From Rhodanobacter sp. PCA2 (GTDB taxonomy: Bacteria; Pseudomonadota; Gammaproteobacteria; Xanthomonadales; Rhodanobacteraceae): a stretch of 64,000 nucleotides of DNA. Location: contig NZ_NJIC01000009.1 in the NCBI RefSeq assembly GCF_013620825.1, forward strand, positions 179,866 through 243,865, in the 5' to 3' direction. The notes below the pieces were generated by a model. The model was not told the origin of the DNA, did not search any database, and worked only from the letters and a program-made list of their open reading frames with translations. Within the stretch, counting starts at the first letter, position 1; each line of letters starts with the position of its first letter. The position numbers and the translations under genes were made by a program. Positions 23,709-34,177 of the stretch are shown here, piece by piece.

Positions 23709-24626
23709 ATGGACATCTGCCCGCCATCGCCGCCTTCCGGCCGGACCGAGTTCGTCGCCACCGGCGACGGCCTGCGTCTGGCCGTGGAGACGGGTGGCGC
23801 CCCGGGCGTGCCGGCCCTGCTGTTCGCCCACGGCTTCGGCCAGACCCGCGGTGCCTGGAACGGGGCCGCGGCCACGCTGGCGGCGCAGGGTTGCCGTTGC
23901 ATCAGCTTCGATGCCCGCGGCCATGGCGAAAGCGGACATCTGGCCGGCGGCGGCTACCACATGCAGCAGTTCATCGACGACCTGCTGGGACTGGCGCAGC
24001 GGCAGCCCGCGCCGCCGGTGCTGGTGGGCGCCTCGATGGGCGGCCTGCTGGGCCTGGTGACGGCGGGCGAGGCGCGGCCGGCGCCGTTCCGCGCGCTGGT
24101 GCTGGTGGACATCACGCCGCGCTGGGAAACCCGCGGCGTGGAACGCATCCTCGCCTTCATGCAGGCCCATCCGGACGGTTTCGCCGGCTACGCCGAGGCC
24201 GCGGAACGGATCGCCGCCTACCTGCCGCACCGCGCCGGCCGCAAGAGCGAGGAGCAACTGCGCCCGCTGCTGCGCGAAGGCGTCGACGGCCGCCTGCGCT
24301 GGCACTGGGACCCGGCGCTGCTGACCGGCGACCTGATTGCCGAAAGCGAGCGCTACCAGCCGCGCCTGTTCGCCGCCGCCAGGCAGGTGGACGTGCCGGT
24401 GCTGCTGCTCTCCGGCGAGCGCAGCGACGTGGTCTCGCACGCCACCGTCGCCGAGTTCCTGCAACTGGTGCCGCATGCGCGGCATGTCGAGGTACCCGGC
24501 GCCACCCACATGCTGGCGGGCGACGCCAACGACGCGTTCACCCGCGAGATCGCAAGTTTCATCCAGTCGCTGGACGCTGCGCCGACCCGTGCCGGCCGGC
24601 GCACCACCCCATCGCAACACGCATGA
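23709..24626 (+). CDS. Alpha/beta hydrolase
   Basis: A 305-residue alpha/beta hydrolase. The oxyanion-hole segment LLFAHGFGQTRGAWNG, the DARGHGESG loop, and the nucleophile elbow GASMGG (Ser) are clear. The acid is probably the Asp of LLLSGERSDVVS and the base the His in VPGATHMLAGD. Similar enzymes hydrolyse esters, lactones or acyl thioesters. It starts the operon with fadE and is divergent from TetR, suggesting a lipid-related substrate, which is inference. The message appears to begin at the start codon (see the promoter entry). Confidence 0.88.
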   Translation: MDICPPSPPSGRTEFVATGDGLRLAVETGGAPGVPALLFAHGFGQTRGAWNGAAATLAAQGCRCISFDARGHGESGHLAGGGYHMQQFIDDLLGLAQRQPAPPVLVGASMGGLLGLVTAGEARPAPFRALVLVDITPRWETRGVERILAFMQAHPDGFAGYAEAAERIAAYLPHRAGRKSEEQLRPLLREGVDGRLRWHWDPALLTGDLIAESERYQPRLFAAARQVDVPVLLLSGERSDVVSHATVAEFLQLVPHARHVEVPGATHMLAGDANDAFTREIASFIQSLDAAPTRAGRRTTPSQHA

Positions 24627-24645
24627 CCGCAACGAGGATGTCGAG

Positions 24646-27117
24646 ATGGCCGTGATACTGACCCTGCTGGCGGCGCTCATCGCGAGCGGCGCCTGTGCCT
24701 ACCACCGCACCAGCCTGCGCACGTTCGCGATCGTGGCGCCGCTGGTCACGCTGGTCGTGGGCCTGCTCACCGGTGCGTACTGGACGATGGTCGTCCTGCT
24801 GATCGTCGAACTGGGCATCGCGGTACCGTTGCTGATGGACGGCTTCCGCCGCCAGCGCATCACCGCGCCGGTGCTGAAGATATTCGCCCGGGTCACGCCC
24901 AAGCTGTCGGAAACCGAGCAGACCGCGCTGGAAGCGGGCACCGTGGGTTTCGAGGGCGAGCTGTTCTCCGGCAAGCCGGACTGGCACGAGCTGCTGCGGC
25001 AGCCCCGGCCCGAGCTGAGCGTGGAGGAACAGGCCTTCCTCGACGGCCCGGTGGAGGAACTCTGCGGGATGATCGACGACTGGCAGATCACCCACGAGCT
25101 GGCCGACCTGCCGCCGGAGATCTGGGACTTCATCAAGAAGAACCGCTTCTTCGGCATGATCATCCCCAAGCAGTACGGCGGCCTGCAGTTCTCCGCGCTG
25201 GCGCATTCGGCGGTGCTGCAGAAGCTCTCCACGATGTCGGCCACGGTGTCCTCCACGGTGGCGGTGCCGAACTCGCTGGGCCCGGCGGAACTGCTGCTGC
25301 ACTACGGCTCGGAGGAGCAGAAGAACCACTACCTGCCGCGCCTGGCGGTGGGCGAGGAGATTCCCTGCTTCGCGCTCACCGGCCCGTACGCGGGCTCCGA
25401 CGCCACCTCCATCCCCGACTTCGGCATCGTCTGCAAGCAGGTGGTGGACGGCGTCGAGACGCTGGGCGTGAGGCTCAGCTTCGACAAGCGCTACATCACG
25501 CTGGCGCCGATCGCCACCGTGGTGGGCCTGGCGTTCCGCATGTACGACCCGGAACACCTGCTGGGCGACAAGGACGACCTCGGCATCACGCTGGCGCTGC
25601 TGCCGCGCTCCACCCCGGGGCTGGAGATCGGTCGTCGCCACCTTCCGCTCAACATCCCGTTCCAGAACGGCCCGGTGCGCGGCAAGGACGTGTTCGCGCC
25701 GCTCAGCACCCTGATCGGCGGCCCGCACATGGCCGGCCACGGCTGGCGCATGCTGGTGGAATGCCTGTCGGTGGGCCGCGCGATCTCGCTGCCCTCGAAC
25801 GCCACCGGCGCGATGCGCGGCTCGGCCGCGGCCACCGGCGCGTATGCGCGCATGCGCAAGCAGTTCGGCCTCGCCATCGCCCGTTTCGAGGGCGTGGAGG
25901 AGGCACTGGCCCGCATCGGCGGCCTCACCTACGCCACCGCCGCGCTGTCGCGCGCCACCGCGGCTGCGGTGGACCGCGGCGAGAAGCCGGCGGTGCCCTC
26001 GGCCATCGCGAAGTACCACGCCACCGAGTGGGCGCGCATCGTGGCCGGCGCCACCATGGACGTGCACGGCGGCAAGGCGGTGCAGCTGGGGCCGAAGAAC
26101 TACGCCGGGCGCGGCTGGACCAGCGTGCCGATCGCGATCACGGTGGAAGGCGCGAACATCATGACGCGCAGCCTGATGATCTTCGGCCAGGGCGCGATCC
26201 GCTGCCATCCCTACGTGCTGAAGGAGATGGGGGCGCTGTCCATCGAAGACTACGGACACCGCCTGCGCAGCTTCGACAAGGCGCTGTTCGGCCACATCGG
26301 CTTCGGTCTTTCCAATGCCGTGCGCAGCTTCGCGATGGGCCTTTCCGGCGGCCGCATGGGCGATGCCGCGGGCGACGCCTATACGCGCCGCTACTACCGC
26401 AAGCTCAACCGCTACTCCGCGGCGCTGGCGCTGTGCGCCGACGTCTTCATGGGCGTGCTGGGCGGCAAGCTGAAGTTCAAGGAGAAGCTCTCCGCGCGCC
26501 TGGGCGACGTGCTGAGCTACCTCTACATCGCCAGCTCGATGCTCAAGCGCTACGAGGACACCGGCCGGCCGGAGGCGGACCGTCCGTTCCTCGCCTGGGG
26601 CTTCCACGAATGCATGTGGCTGATCCAGAACGCGCTGGATGGTGCGATCCGCAACTTCCCGGTGCGTCCGGTGGCATGGCTGCTGCGCGCGCTGGTGTTC
26701 CCGCTGGGCCGCCGCGAGGTGCCGCCGTCCGACCGCCTGGGCCGCCGCGTCGCCGCGCTGCTCACCGCGCCGAACGAGGCGCGCGCACGCCTCACCGAGT
26801 GGGTGTATCTCACCCCCACGGCGAACAACACGGTGGGTCGCATGAACGCGCTGCTTCCCGACGTGATCGCCGCCGAGCCGGTGGAGCGCAAATTCCTGAA
26901 GGGCCTGAAGGCCGGTCAGTTCAGCGCGCACGACTACGACGGCCAGCTGGACCAGGCGCTGGCCGCCAACGTCATCAGCCAGGCCGAGCGCGACCTGCTG
27001 AAGCGCGTGCACGACGCGGCGTTCGAGTTCATCTCGGTGGACGACTTCGAGCCCTCCGAACTGCGGGCGGCGGTGACGCGCGCCGACGCGCGGAAGAAGT
27101 TGCCGGACGTGGCCTGA
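24646..27117 (+). CDS. fadE: Acyl-CoA dehydrogenase FadE
   Basis: An 823-residue acyl-CoA dehydrogenase of the large FadE type (E. coli FadE 814). It catalyses the first step of beta-oxidation, giving trans-2-enoyl-CoA and reduced FAD, which is reoxidised via ETF. The N-terminus carries two hydrophobic helices (ILTLLAALIASGACAY and FAIVAPLVTLVVGLLTGAY). The dehydrogenase core contains FFGMIIPKQYGGLQFS, CFALTGPYAGSDATSIPDFG, and the C-terminal DVHGGKAVQLGPKNY and VEGANIMTRSLMIFGQGA. A further ~230-residue C-terminal domain is typical of FadE. GAGG lies 8 bases before the ATG. It follows the hydrolase by 19 bases. Confidence 0.95.
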   Translation: MAVILTLLAALIASGACAYHRTSLRTFAIVAPLVTLVVGLLTGAYWTMVVLLIVELGIAVPLLMDGFRRQRITAPVLKIFARVTPKLSETEQTALEAGTVGFEGELFSGKPDWHELLRQPRPELSVEEQAFLDGPVEELCGMIDDWQITHELADLPPEIWDFIKKNRFFGMIIPKQYGGLQFSALAHSAVLQKLSTMSATVSSTVAVPNSLGPAELLLHYGSEEQKNHYLPRLAVGEEIPCFALTGPYAGSDATSIPDFGIVCKQVVDGVETLGVRLSFDKRYITLAPIATVVGLAFRMYDPEHLLGDKDDLGITLALLPRSTPGLEIGRRHLPLNIPFQNGPVRGKDVFAPLSTLIGGPHMAGHGWRMLVECLSVGRAISLPSNATGAMRGSAAATGAYARMRKQFGLAIARFEGVEEALARIGGLTYATAALSRATAAAVDRGEKPAVPSAIAKYHATEWARIVAGATMDVHGGKAVQLGPKNYAGRGWTSVPIAITVEGANIMTRSLMIFGQGAIRCHPYVLKEMGALSIEDYGHRLRSFDKALFGHIGFGLSNAVRSFAMGLSGGRMGDAAGDAYTRRYYRKLNRYSAALALCADVFMGVLGGKLKFKEKLSARLGDVLSYLYIASSMLKRYEDTGRPEADRPFLAWGFHECMWLIQNALDGAIRNFPVRPVAWLLRALVFPLGRREVPPSDRLGRRVAALLTAPNEARARLTEWVYLTPTANNTVGRMNALLPDVIAAEPVERKFLKGLKAGQFSAHDYDGQLDQALAANVISQAERDLLKRVHDAAFEFISVDDFEPSELRAAVTRADARKKLPDVA

Positions 27118-27121
27118 CGCC

Positions 27122-27514
27122 GTGAGCGTCAGCGGCGAAACCCTGGTGTACCTGTGCGGTGCGCACAGCCTGGGTTTCGCCGCGTTCCATCTCGCATTCT
27201 GGAAACTGTTCGACTGGCCGGCCGCGCTGCGGCAGACGAACGTGGCGACCCGGGCGGTGACGCAGATACTCAACCTGCGCTTGATCCACGTATTTCTCGG
27301 AGTGGCCGCGCTGTGCTTCGCCCTGCCCGGCGATCTGCTGCACACGCGACTGGGCCATGCGCTGCTGGCTGGCATGGCGCTGTTCTGGCTCGGCCGCCTG
27401 ATCGAGCAGTTCGTTTTCCTGCGTTACGACAAGCCGTTGATCCACGTGCTGACGGCGTTGTTCGCGCTGGGCGCGCTGCTGTTTGGGCTGCCGCTCACGC
27501 CCTGGGCGACATGA
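27122..27514 (+). CDS. Small integral membrane protein, unknown function
   Basis: A 130-residue protein with four predicted membrane helices: about 8-28 (VYLCGAHSLGFAAFHLAFW), 52-72 (LIHVFLGVAALCFALPG), 80-98 (LLAGMALFWLGRLIEQF) and 108-128. It starts with GTG 4 bases after the fadE stop, so it is the third gene of the operon. I do not recognise a family. A role in membrane lipid or acyl metabolism is possible by position alone. Confidence 0.7.
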   Translation: MSVSGETLVYLCGAHSLGFAAFHLAFWKLFDWPAALRQTNVATRAVTQILNLRLIHVFLGVAALCFALPGDLLHTRLGHALLAGMALFWLGRLIEQFVFLRYDKPLIHVLTALFALGALLFGLPLTPWAT

Positions 27515-27557
27515 GCGGCGCAACGCGCGCGCCCCGTCGCCGGCCGTGTCCGGCGAT

Positions 27558-28469
27558 TCAGCGTCTGCGCCGCCAGGACGGCCGAACGAAGCTGCCGCGA
27601 CGCAGCGCGACCGCCAGCAATGCCGCCGAACACAACAGGCACAGCGCCAGCGCCACCACCGAGGCCTCGGCGCCGAACACGCCGCCGCTGAGCCAGTCCG
27701 GTCCGGTCCGGGTGGACACCAGCCAGCCACTCGCCGCGCTGCCCGATACCGGGATGCCGTAGATCGTGCCCTGCGCGAAGTTCCATGCCGCGTGCAGGCC
27801 GATGCATGGCCACAGCGAACGGGTGACGTGATACAGCAGCGCAAGCAAAATGCCGGCCTCAATGGCGATGGCGGCTGAACTCCATGCCGTCGCCCCCGGG
27901 TTGTGCGAGTGTGCGAAGCCGAAGAACAGCGCGGAGATCAGCAACGCCCACCAGGTACCAAGGCCTTCCTCCGCGATCCGGTACAGCACGCCGCGAAACA
28001 ACACCTCCTCGCCGATGCCGGCGCCCACGCCCACCGACAGCAGGGCGAGCAGCCAGTGCACATCGGAACTGGTGCCGGTGACGTGGTAGCTGCCCAGCAA
28101 CCACAGGATGCCGACGACGGCGCTGAACAACGCGAGGCCGCCCAGGATTCCGGAGATCACCCCGCGCAGCAAGCGATGTGCGGCCAGCTCGCCCAGTCGC
28201 CGCTGTTCCACCACGCGGACCAGAAACAGGTAGGCCAGCACCGCCGGCAGGACCATCGTGGTGAGATACACGGCCACGCCGGATGGCGTTCCGAACGTCA
28301 TGTGCCTGCTGCCGCCGAAGGCGAAGTGGTCGACGGTGCCGGAGATCGTGCTCAGCACGGCCATCGCGACCACGAAAATCATGATGCGCGCCACGGGCGA
28401 GAACACCAGCCAGCGCTTCCACCCGGATGCGGTCGCGGGCGTGGAGAAGGCAACGGTCGGATTGGACAT
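27558..28469 (-). CDS. CPBP-family intramembrane metalloprotease
   Basis: A 303-residue polytopic membrane protein of the CPBP (CAAX protease and bacteriocin-processing, Abi) family. The conserved motifs are all present: EEVLFRG (motif 1, catalytic glutamates), FGFAHSHN (motif 2) and GLHAAWNFAQG (motif 3). About eight membrane helices. Bacterial members act in bacteriocin self-immunity or peptide processing, but most, like this one, have no known substrate. It converges with the small membrane protein of the fadE operon. Confidence 0.9.
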   Translation of the reverse strand: MSNPTVAFSTPATASGWKRWLVFSPVARIMIFVVAMAVLSTISGTVDHFAFGGSRHMTFGTPSGVAVYLTTMVLPAVLAYLFLVRVVEQRRLGELAAHRLLRGVISGILGGLALFSAVVGILWLLGSYHVTGTSSDVHWLLALLSVGVGAGIGEEVLFRGVLYRIAEEGLGTWWALLISALFFGFAHSHNPGATAWSSAAIAIEAGILLALLYHVTRSLWPCIGLHAAWNFAQGTIYGIPVSGSAASGWLVSTRTGPDWLSGGVFGAEASVVALALCLLCSAALLAVALRRGSFVRPSWRRRR

Positions 28470-28553
28470 GGCGCAAGGCTCTGCGGGTGGACGTGCGCCA
28501 GTCTGGCAGGCGATTACCGCTAGACGGTAGTGACGGCCGTCATGCCGCGCGGT

Positions 28554-30155
<1,602 letters not shown>

Positions 30156-30184
30156 GGCGGCGTGTGCGGGCGCGGGAACCGCCC

Positions 30185-30190
30185 ATTATA
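30185..30190 (-). promoter_or_regulatory. -10 element of prfC
   Basis: A perfect TATAAT on the minus strand, 30 bases before the prfC ATG and followed by GGGCGG. No -35 consensus is visible. Confidence 0.5.
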
Positions 30191-30240
30191 GCCTCGTTGG
30201 CCGCCCCGGCCGGGGCGACCCCCACCCTCCGCATGCGCAG

Positions 30241-30269
30241 CGCCGGCCCGGGAAGTCCCCGGGCCGGCG
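30241..30269 (-). terminator. Terminator hairpin after the TonB-dependent receptor gene
   Basis: A 12-bp all-GC stem (30241-30252 with 30258-30269) and a 5-base loop, 8 bases after the receptor stop codon. No T-run follows. Confidence 0.6.
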
Positions 30270-30277
30270 TCGATGCG

Positions 30278-33214
30278 TTACAGCTTGTAGCTCGCTCCGA
30301 ACATCACGGTGCGGCCCCAGGTGTCGAGTTCCAGCGGGCGGGTCAGCTGCACGTTGTTCGGCAGGCCGGAGATCTGCACGGTCTTGTCGGCCGAATTCGT
30401 GAGGTTCACCACCTGGAACAGCAGGCTCAGGCCCTTCCACTTGCCCTGGTCGAAAGCGTAGCCAAGCTGGAAGTCGTACTGCTTGCTGGCCTGGATCCGG
30501 GTGTAGCCGAGCTGGTCGAACAGCGCCACCGCCTCGCCGGTGTAGGAGGAGCGGTAGCGTTCGGCGAGGCGCGCCGACCAACCGTACTTTTCGTAGTACA
30601 GCGTGAGGTTGGCCACCTTGCGCGACAGCCCCGGCAGGGTGGACGGCGCGCCCGGTATCGAGTCGACCGCGCTCTGCGGGATGGTGCTGTTGGTCAGCGA
30701 GAAGTTCGCCTGCGCGCCGAAGCCGTCCAGCGCCTCCGCCAGCAGGCCGCCTTCCAGCGCACCGGAGAGTTCCAGGCCCTGCATCTTGCCGCCGGTGCCG
30801 TTGCGCGGCTGGGTGAACGAGCCGATGTTGCGGGTGGGCGTCAGCGTGGGGTCGTTGTTGGTGTAGCCGGAGAAGTCGTAGTCCAGCACGGTCCGGTTGT
30901 AGATGTAGTTCAGCAGGTTCTTGTTGAACACCGCCGCGGCGAAGTAGCTGGACTTGCCGAAGTAGTACTCGTAGGACAGGTCGGTGCCCACCGCCACGTA
31001 GGGCTTCAGTTTGGGGTTGCCGCCGCTGCCCGACCACAGCACCTGGCCGGTCGCCGGGCCTTGCTGCACCACCGCCACGCTGGCGGAGCTGGAGACCTTC
31101 TCGTCGTCGATGCGGCCGCGCGCCAGCGTCTTGGCGAAGCCGAAGCGCAGGTCCTGGTTGTCGGTGAGGTGGAACACCAGGTTCAGGCTGGGCAGCACGT
31201 TAGTATAGCTGACGCCGCCGGTGAGCGTGCCGACGCGGGTGTCGCCGTTGGTCTGCACGGCCTCCGAAGACTGCTTGGTGCGCACCACCTGCACGCCCAC
31301 GTTGCCGCCCACGGGGATGCTGCCCAGCGTGGTGTCGATGTCGAACTTCAGGTAGCCGACCGGCACCTTTTCCTTCACCGAGTAATTGCGGCTCCAGTCG
31401 CCCTGGCGGTTCTCCTCGGTGAGGTAGAACTGGTTGGCCAGAGCTTCCGCCACGTTGTAGTAGACGATGCCGGGAATGCCGCCGTAGCGGAGCCGGGTAG
31501 GCTGGCCGAGGTTGCCGATGGGCGCGCTGAACAATGGATCGTAGGTGTCGGAGGTGGAGCCGTTGCCGTTCAGCCACGCGAAGAACACATCGGCCTGCTT
31601 GGTCTTGGTGCGTTCGGAGTAGTCCACGCCCAGCACGAAGTCGCTGAAGATCCAGCCCGCGGGGTGGCTGACTTCCATCCGGAATGCCTTGATCGTGTCC
31701 TTCTGGCGGTCGAATTCCTCGCGGCCGTTGTAGCCGTAGCCCCGTGGGGTGCCCGTGGGGTTGCCCGGGTCGATGAACACGACGTTCGACGGGTCGCCCA
31801 GGTTCGCCGAGGGTGAGAAGTCCGGGTAGCCGATACCCACCGGCGTGTTGAACGTGGCATTCATCAACGCGCCGCCGGCGAGGCCGCTGAACAGGTAGGC
31901 GTCGCGCAGTCTCACGTTTGCGCGGGAGTAGGACAGGTCGGCCATCGCCGTCCAGCCGTTGCCGAAGTCGTACTGGTTGTTCCAGCCCACCGAGAACAGC
32001 TTGTCGTGCTCGCGGGTGTATTCGTTCTGCAGGATCGGCGACAAGCCCATGACCGTGCCCGAGGTGACCAGCGGGTAGGGCAGCGAAGGCGCAGTGCCCA
32101 CGTTGGCGTAGCTGACGTTGTCGTACGGGCTGCTCGACCACTGCGCGCCGTTGGTGAACTTCTTGTTGTCGAAGTTGGAGTAGTACATGTCCAGCGTGGA
32201 GTGGTAGTGCTCGCCCGGCGCCCACTCCAGCACCGCCATCAGGCCGTTGCGCACCTGGCGCTGCGACTGCGCGCGCAACTGCATGCCTTCCTGCGAGACC
32301 ACGTTGTCGGGCATGCCCGGCGTGTGCGGACCGCCCCAGTTCTGGTCGATGCCGGCGGTGCCGTTGTCCACGCTCCACCACCAGGCCTGGTACTGCTTCT
32401 CCTGGATCGGCGAGTCGAGCTGGGCAAAGCCGATCGCCACGCCCAGCGTGTGGTCCAGGAACTGGTCGATGTAGGAGATGCTGGCGCGGTGCCCCAGCGT
32501 GCCCACGTCGGTGCCGGGGCTGAGGTCGCCGTTCGAGGTGTACTCGCCGCGCAGGTTCGCGGTGATCACCCGGCCGGGCTGGTCCAGCGGCCTGATCGTG
32601 TGCAGGTCCACCGTGCCCGACAAGCCCTGGCCGATCAGGTTGGCCTCGGGCGTCTTGTACACCGTCACGCCGCTGATCAGTTCGGAGGGGTACTGGTCGA
32701 AATCCACGCCGCGGTTTTCGCCCACCGTGGCCTGCTCGCGACCGTTCAGCGTGGTGCCGGAGAAGTCGGGCGAGAAGCCGCGGATGGAGATCACGTTGGC
32801 GCGGCCGTTCATGCGTTGCGTGGCCAGGCCCGGCAGGCGCGACAGGCTCTCGGCGATGCTGGCGTCGGGCAGCTTGCCGATGTCCTCGGCCGAGATCGCC
32901 TCGATGATCTGGTTGGAGTTGCGCTTGGCCTTGATCGAGTTCTCGATGCTGCCGGTGATGCCGGTGACCACCACCGCGTCGAGGGTGCTCACCTTGTCCC
33001 CGTTGGCGGCGGGCTTCCTGGTGTTCTTGTCGGTGGCCGTACTGGTCTGGTTGGCTGGTTTGCTGGCCGGCGCGGGCGTGGTTTCCTGTGCCGTGGCAGT
33101 GGTGGACAGCACTAGGCCGAACAGGCCCATGGCGCAGGCACTGGCAAGAGCATGTGGACGGAAGCCGTTCGGCCGCAACGCCGACGCCGGCCGCAAGTGG
33201 CGACATACAGTCAT
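30278..33214 (-). CDS. TonB-dependent outer-membrane receptor
   Basis: A 978-residue receptor that imports a ligand across the outer membrane using TonB energy. A signal peptide ends at TATAQE. A low-complexity linker of about 40 residues (Pro/Ala/Thr/Lys) precedes the TonB-box-like STLDAVVVTG and the plug domain (about 90-220, IISIRGF-type segment VISIRGFSPDFSGTTLNGR). The 22-strand barrel follows and ends in Leu (MFGASYKL). The NSNQIIEAISAEDIGKLPD plug start is typical of the Xanthomonad carbohydrate/peptide receptors also seen in Caulobacter. The ligand is not identifiable. Start 33214 is supported by GGGAGGTG 5 bases upstream. Confidence 0.94.
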   Translation of the reverse strand: MTVCRHLRPASALRPNGFRPHALASACAMGLFGLVLSTTATAQETTPAPASKPANQTSTATDKNTRKPAANGDKVSTLDAVVVTGITGSIENSIKAKRNSNQIIEAISAEDIGKLPDASIAESLSRLPGLATQRMNGRANVISIRGFSPDFSGTTLNGREQATVGENRGVDFDQYPSELISGVTVYKTPEANLIGQGLSGTVDLHTIRPLDQPGRVITANLRGEYTSNGDLSPGTDVGTLGHRASISYIDQFLDHTLGVAIGFAQLDSPIQEKQYQAWWWSVDNGTAGIDQNWGGPHTPGMPDNVVSQEGMQLRAQSQRQVRNGLMAVLEWAPGEHYHSTLDMYYSNFDNKKFTNGAQWSSSPYDNVSYANVGTAPSLPYPLVTSGTVMGLSPILQNEYTREHDKLFSVGWNNQYDFGNGWTAMADLSYSRANVRLRDAYLFSGLAGGALMNATFNTPVGIGYPDFSPSANLGDPSNVVFIDPGNPTGTPRGYGYNGREEFDRQKDTIKAFRMEVSHPAGWIFSDFVLGVDYSERTKTKQADVFFAWLNGNGSTSDTYDPLFSAPIGNLGQPTRLRYGGIPGIVYYNVAEALANQFYLTEENRQGDWSRNYSVKEKVPVGYLKFDIDTTLGSIPVGGNVGVQVVRTKQSSEAVQTNGDTRVGTLTGGVSYTNVLPSLNLVFHLTDNQDLRFGFAKTLARGRIDDEKVSSSASVAVVQQGPATGQVLWSGSGGNPKLKPYVAVGTDLSYEYYFGKSSYFAAAVFNKNLLNYIYNRTVLDYDFSGYTNNDPTLTPTRNIGSFTQPRNGTGGKMQGLELSGALEGGLLAEALDGFGAQANFSLTNSTIPQSAVDSIPGAPSTLPGLSRKVANLTLYYEKYGWSARLAERYRSSYTGEAVALFDQLGYTRIQASKQYDFQLGYAFDQGKWKGLSLLFQVVNLTNSADKTVQISGLPNNVQLTRPLELDTWGRTVMFGASYKL

Positions 33215-33237
33215 GTGACACCTCCCTGACGCAGACC

Positions 33238-33283
33238 GCTGTCCCCCAAGACAGCATGAAATGCAGCGGAGCGATGCCGCTGC
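33238..33283 (-). promoter_or_regulatory. Two small hairpins in the receptor leader
   Basis: Immediately upstream of the TonB-dependent receptor start are two short stems: GCTGT/ACAGC (33238-33242 with 33251-33255) and a 7-bp GCAGCGG/CCGCTGC stem (33263-33269 with 33277-33283). They fall in the probable 5' untranslated leader. No known riboswitch core was recognised; the function is unknown. Confidence 0.3.
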
Positions 33284-33382
33284 GCTTGATGTTGCGTTCA
33301 CGAAGATACTCGCGTTAAGTCCGCATTGCAGGCACAAGTCCGTGCGTGACGGAATTCGCTAATTCTTGCGGTTCAGGTTCCG

Positions 33383-34102
33383 TCAGGCCGCCTTGAACGT
33401 CACCACCAGCACGTCGCGATGCGCGGGCAGTGCGGGGTCCCTGGGGGCCACCGGGGTGACGCCGTGGGCGACGCGGTGGTCGTCGACCAGCGCGGCGTCG
33501 AACGCGTTGACCAGGGTGAACTGGCCAAGTTCGTGGCCGTCGGGGGCGTGGATGGTGGTGGTGCCGCGCTCGATGTTCTCGCGGTCCACCAGCAGCACCA
33601 GCACGTAGTCCACCCCGTCGCGATGCACGCCTTCGGGCGTGGGTTCGCCGGCTTCGTCGGCACGCGCCTCGATGCGGAACTGGTGCACCTCGATGCGCCA
33701 CTGCCGCACGTCCGGCGCCAGTGCGCCGAAGCCGTCGCGGCAGAACCCGAGGATGCGGCGCAGGCTGGCACTCTCCGCGATGGCCGGCTGCACCGGCTCG
33801 AACCAGCGCTCGATGCCGCCCTGCAGGGGGTTGTAGGCCACGCTCTGGTAATGCGGCTGGTGCGGTTCGCGGCGGATCGCGCCGCCGGCGTCCGCGGCGA
33901 ACACGGCATGGCGGCGCCGGCGCCGGCGGCCGCGCGCGGCGAGGTAGGCGTCGTCGCCGAGGTCGTTCCAACTGGCGGCGAACGCGGGCCAGTCGGTCAG
34001 CGTGCCGGCGTCCAGCAGTCCGCGCATGGCGTCGGCGGTGACAAAGGCGTAGCCGTCGCGGCGCAGGGCGACGCGCGGATCGGCAGGGGTGGGGGCATTC
34101 AT
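33383..34102 (-). CDS. 2-oxoglutarate/Fe dioxygenase family protein (IDO-like)
   Basis: A 239-residue protein resembling the 2OG-Fe dioxygenase family that includes L-isoleucine 4-hydroxylase. A family-type metal motif is seen in PEGVHRDGVDYV (His and Asp), with a distal His probably in DDHRVAHGVTPV and the 2OG-binding region at the C-terminus (ALPAHRDVLVVTF). It carries an unusual run of arginines (RGRRRRRR) near residue 57. Family members hydroxylate free amino acids, but the substrate here cannot be deduced. The gene precedes the receptor on the same strand with a 168-bp gap. Confidence 0.78.
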   Translation of the reverse strand: MNAPTPADPRVALRRDGYAFVTADAMRGLLDAGTLTDWPAFAASWNDLGDDAYLAARGRRRRRRHAVFAADAGGAIRREPHQPHYQSVAYNPLQGGIERWFEPVQPAIAESASLRRILGFCRDGFGALAPDVRQWRIEVHQFRIEARADEAGEPTPEGVHRDGVDYVLVLLVDRENIERGTTTIHAPDGHELGQFTLVNAFDAALVDDHRVAHGVTPVAPRDPALPAHRDVLVVTFKAA

Positions 34103-34177
34103 GCGTGCACGCTAGCAGGAAGCGCCCGTGGCGGCATCCGGCTGCCGCCACGGGCGGCCGGGCGCCTGGCGCCAGCT

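Noticed and set aside
24559-27375. A 938-codon minus-strand frame opposite fadE
   Set aside because: Antisense shadow; the plus strand carries the confident FadE motifs.
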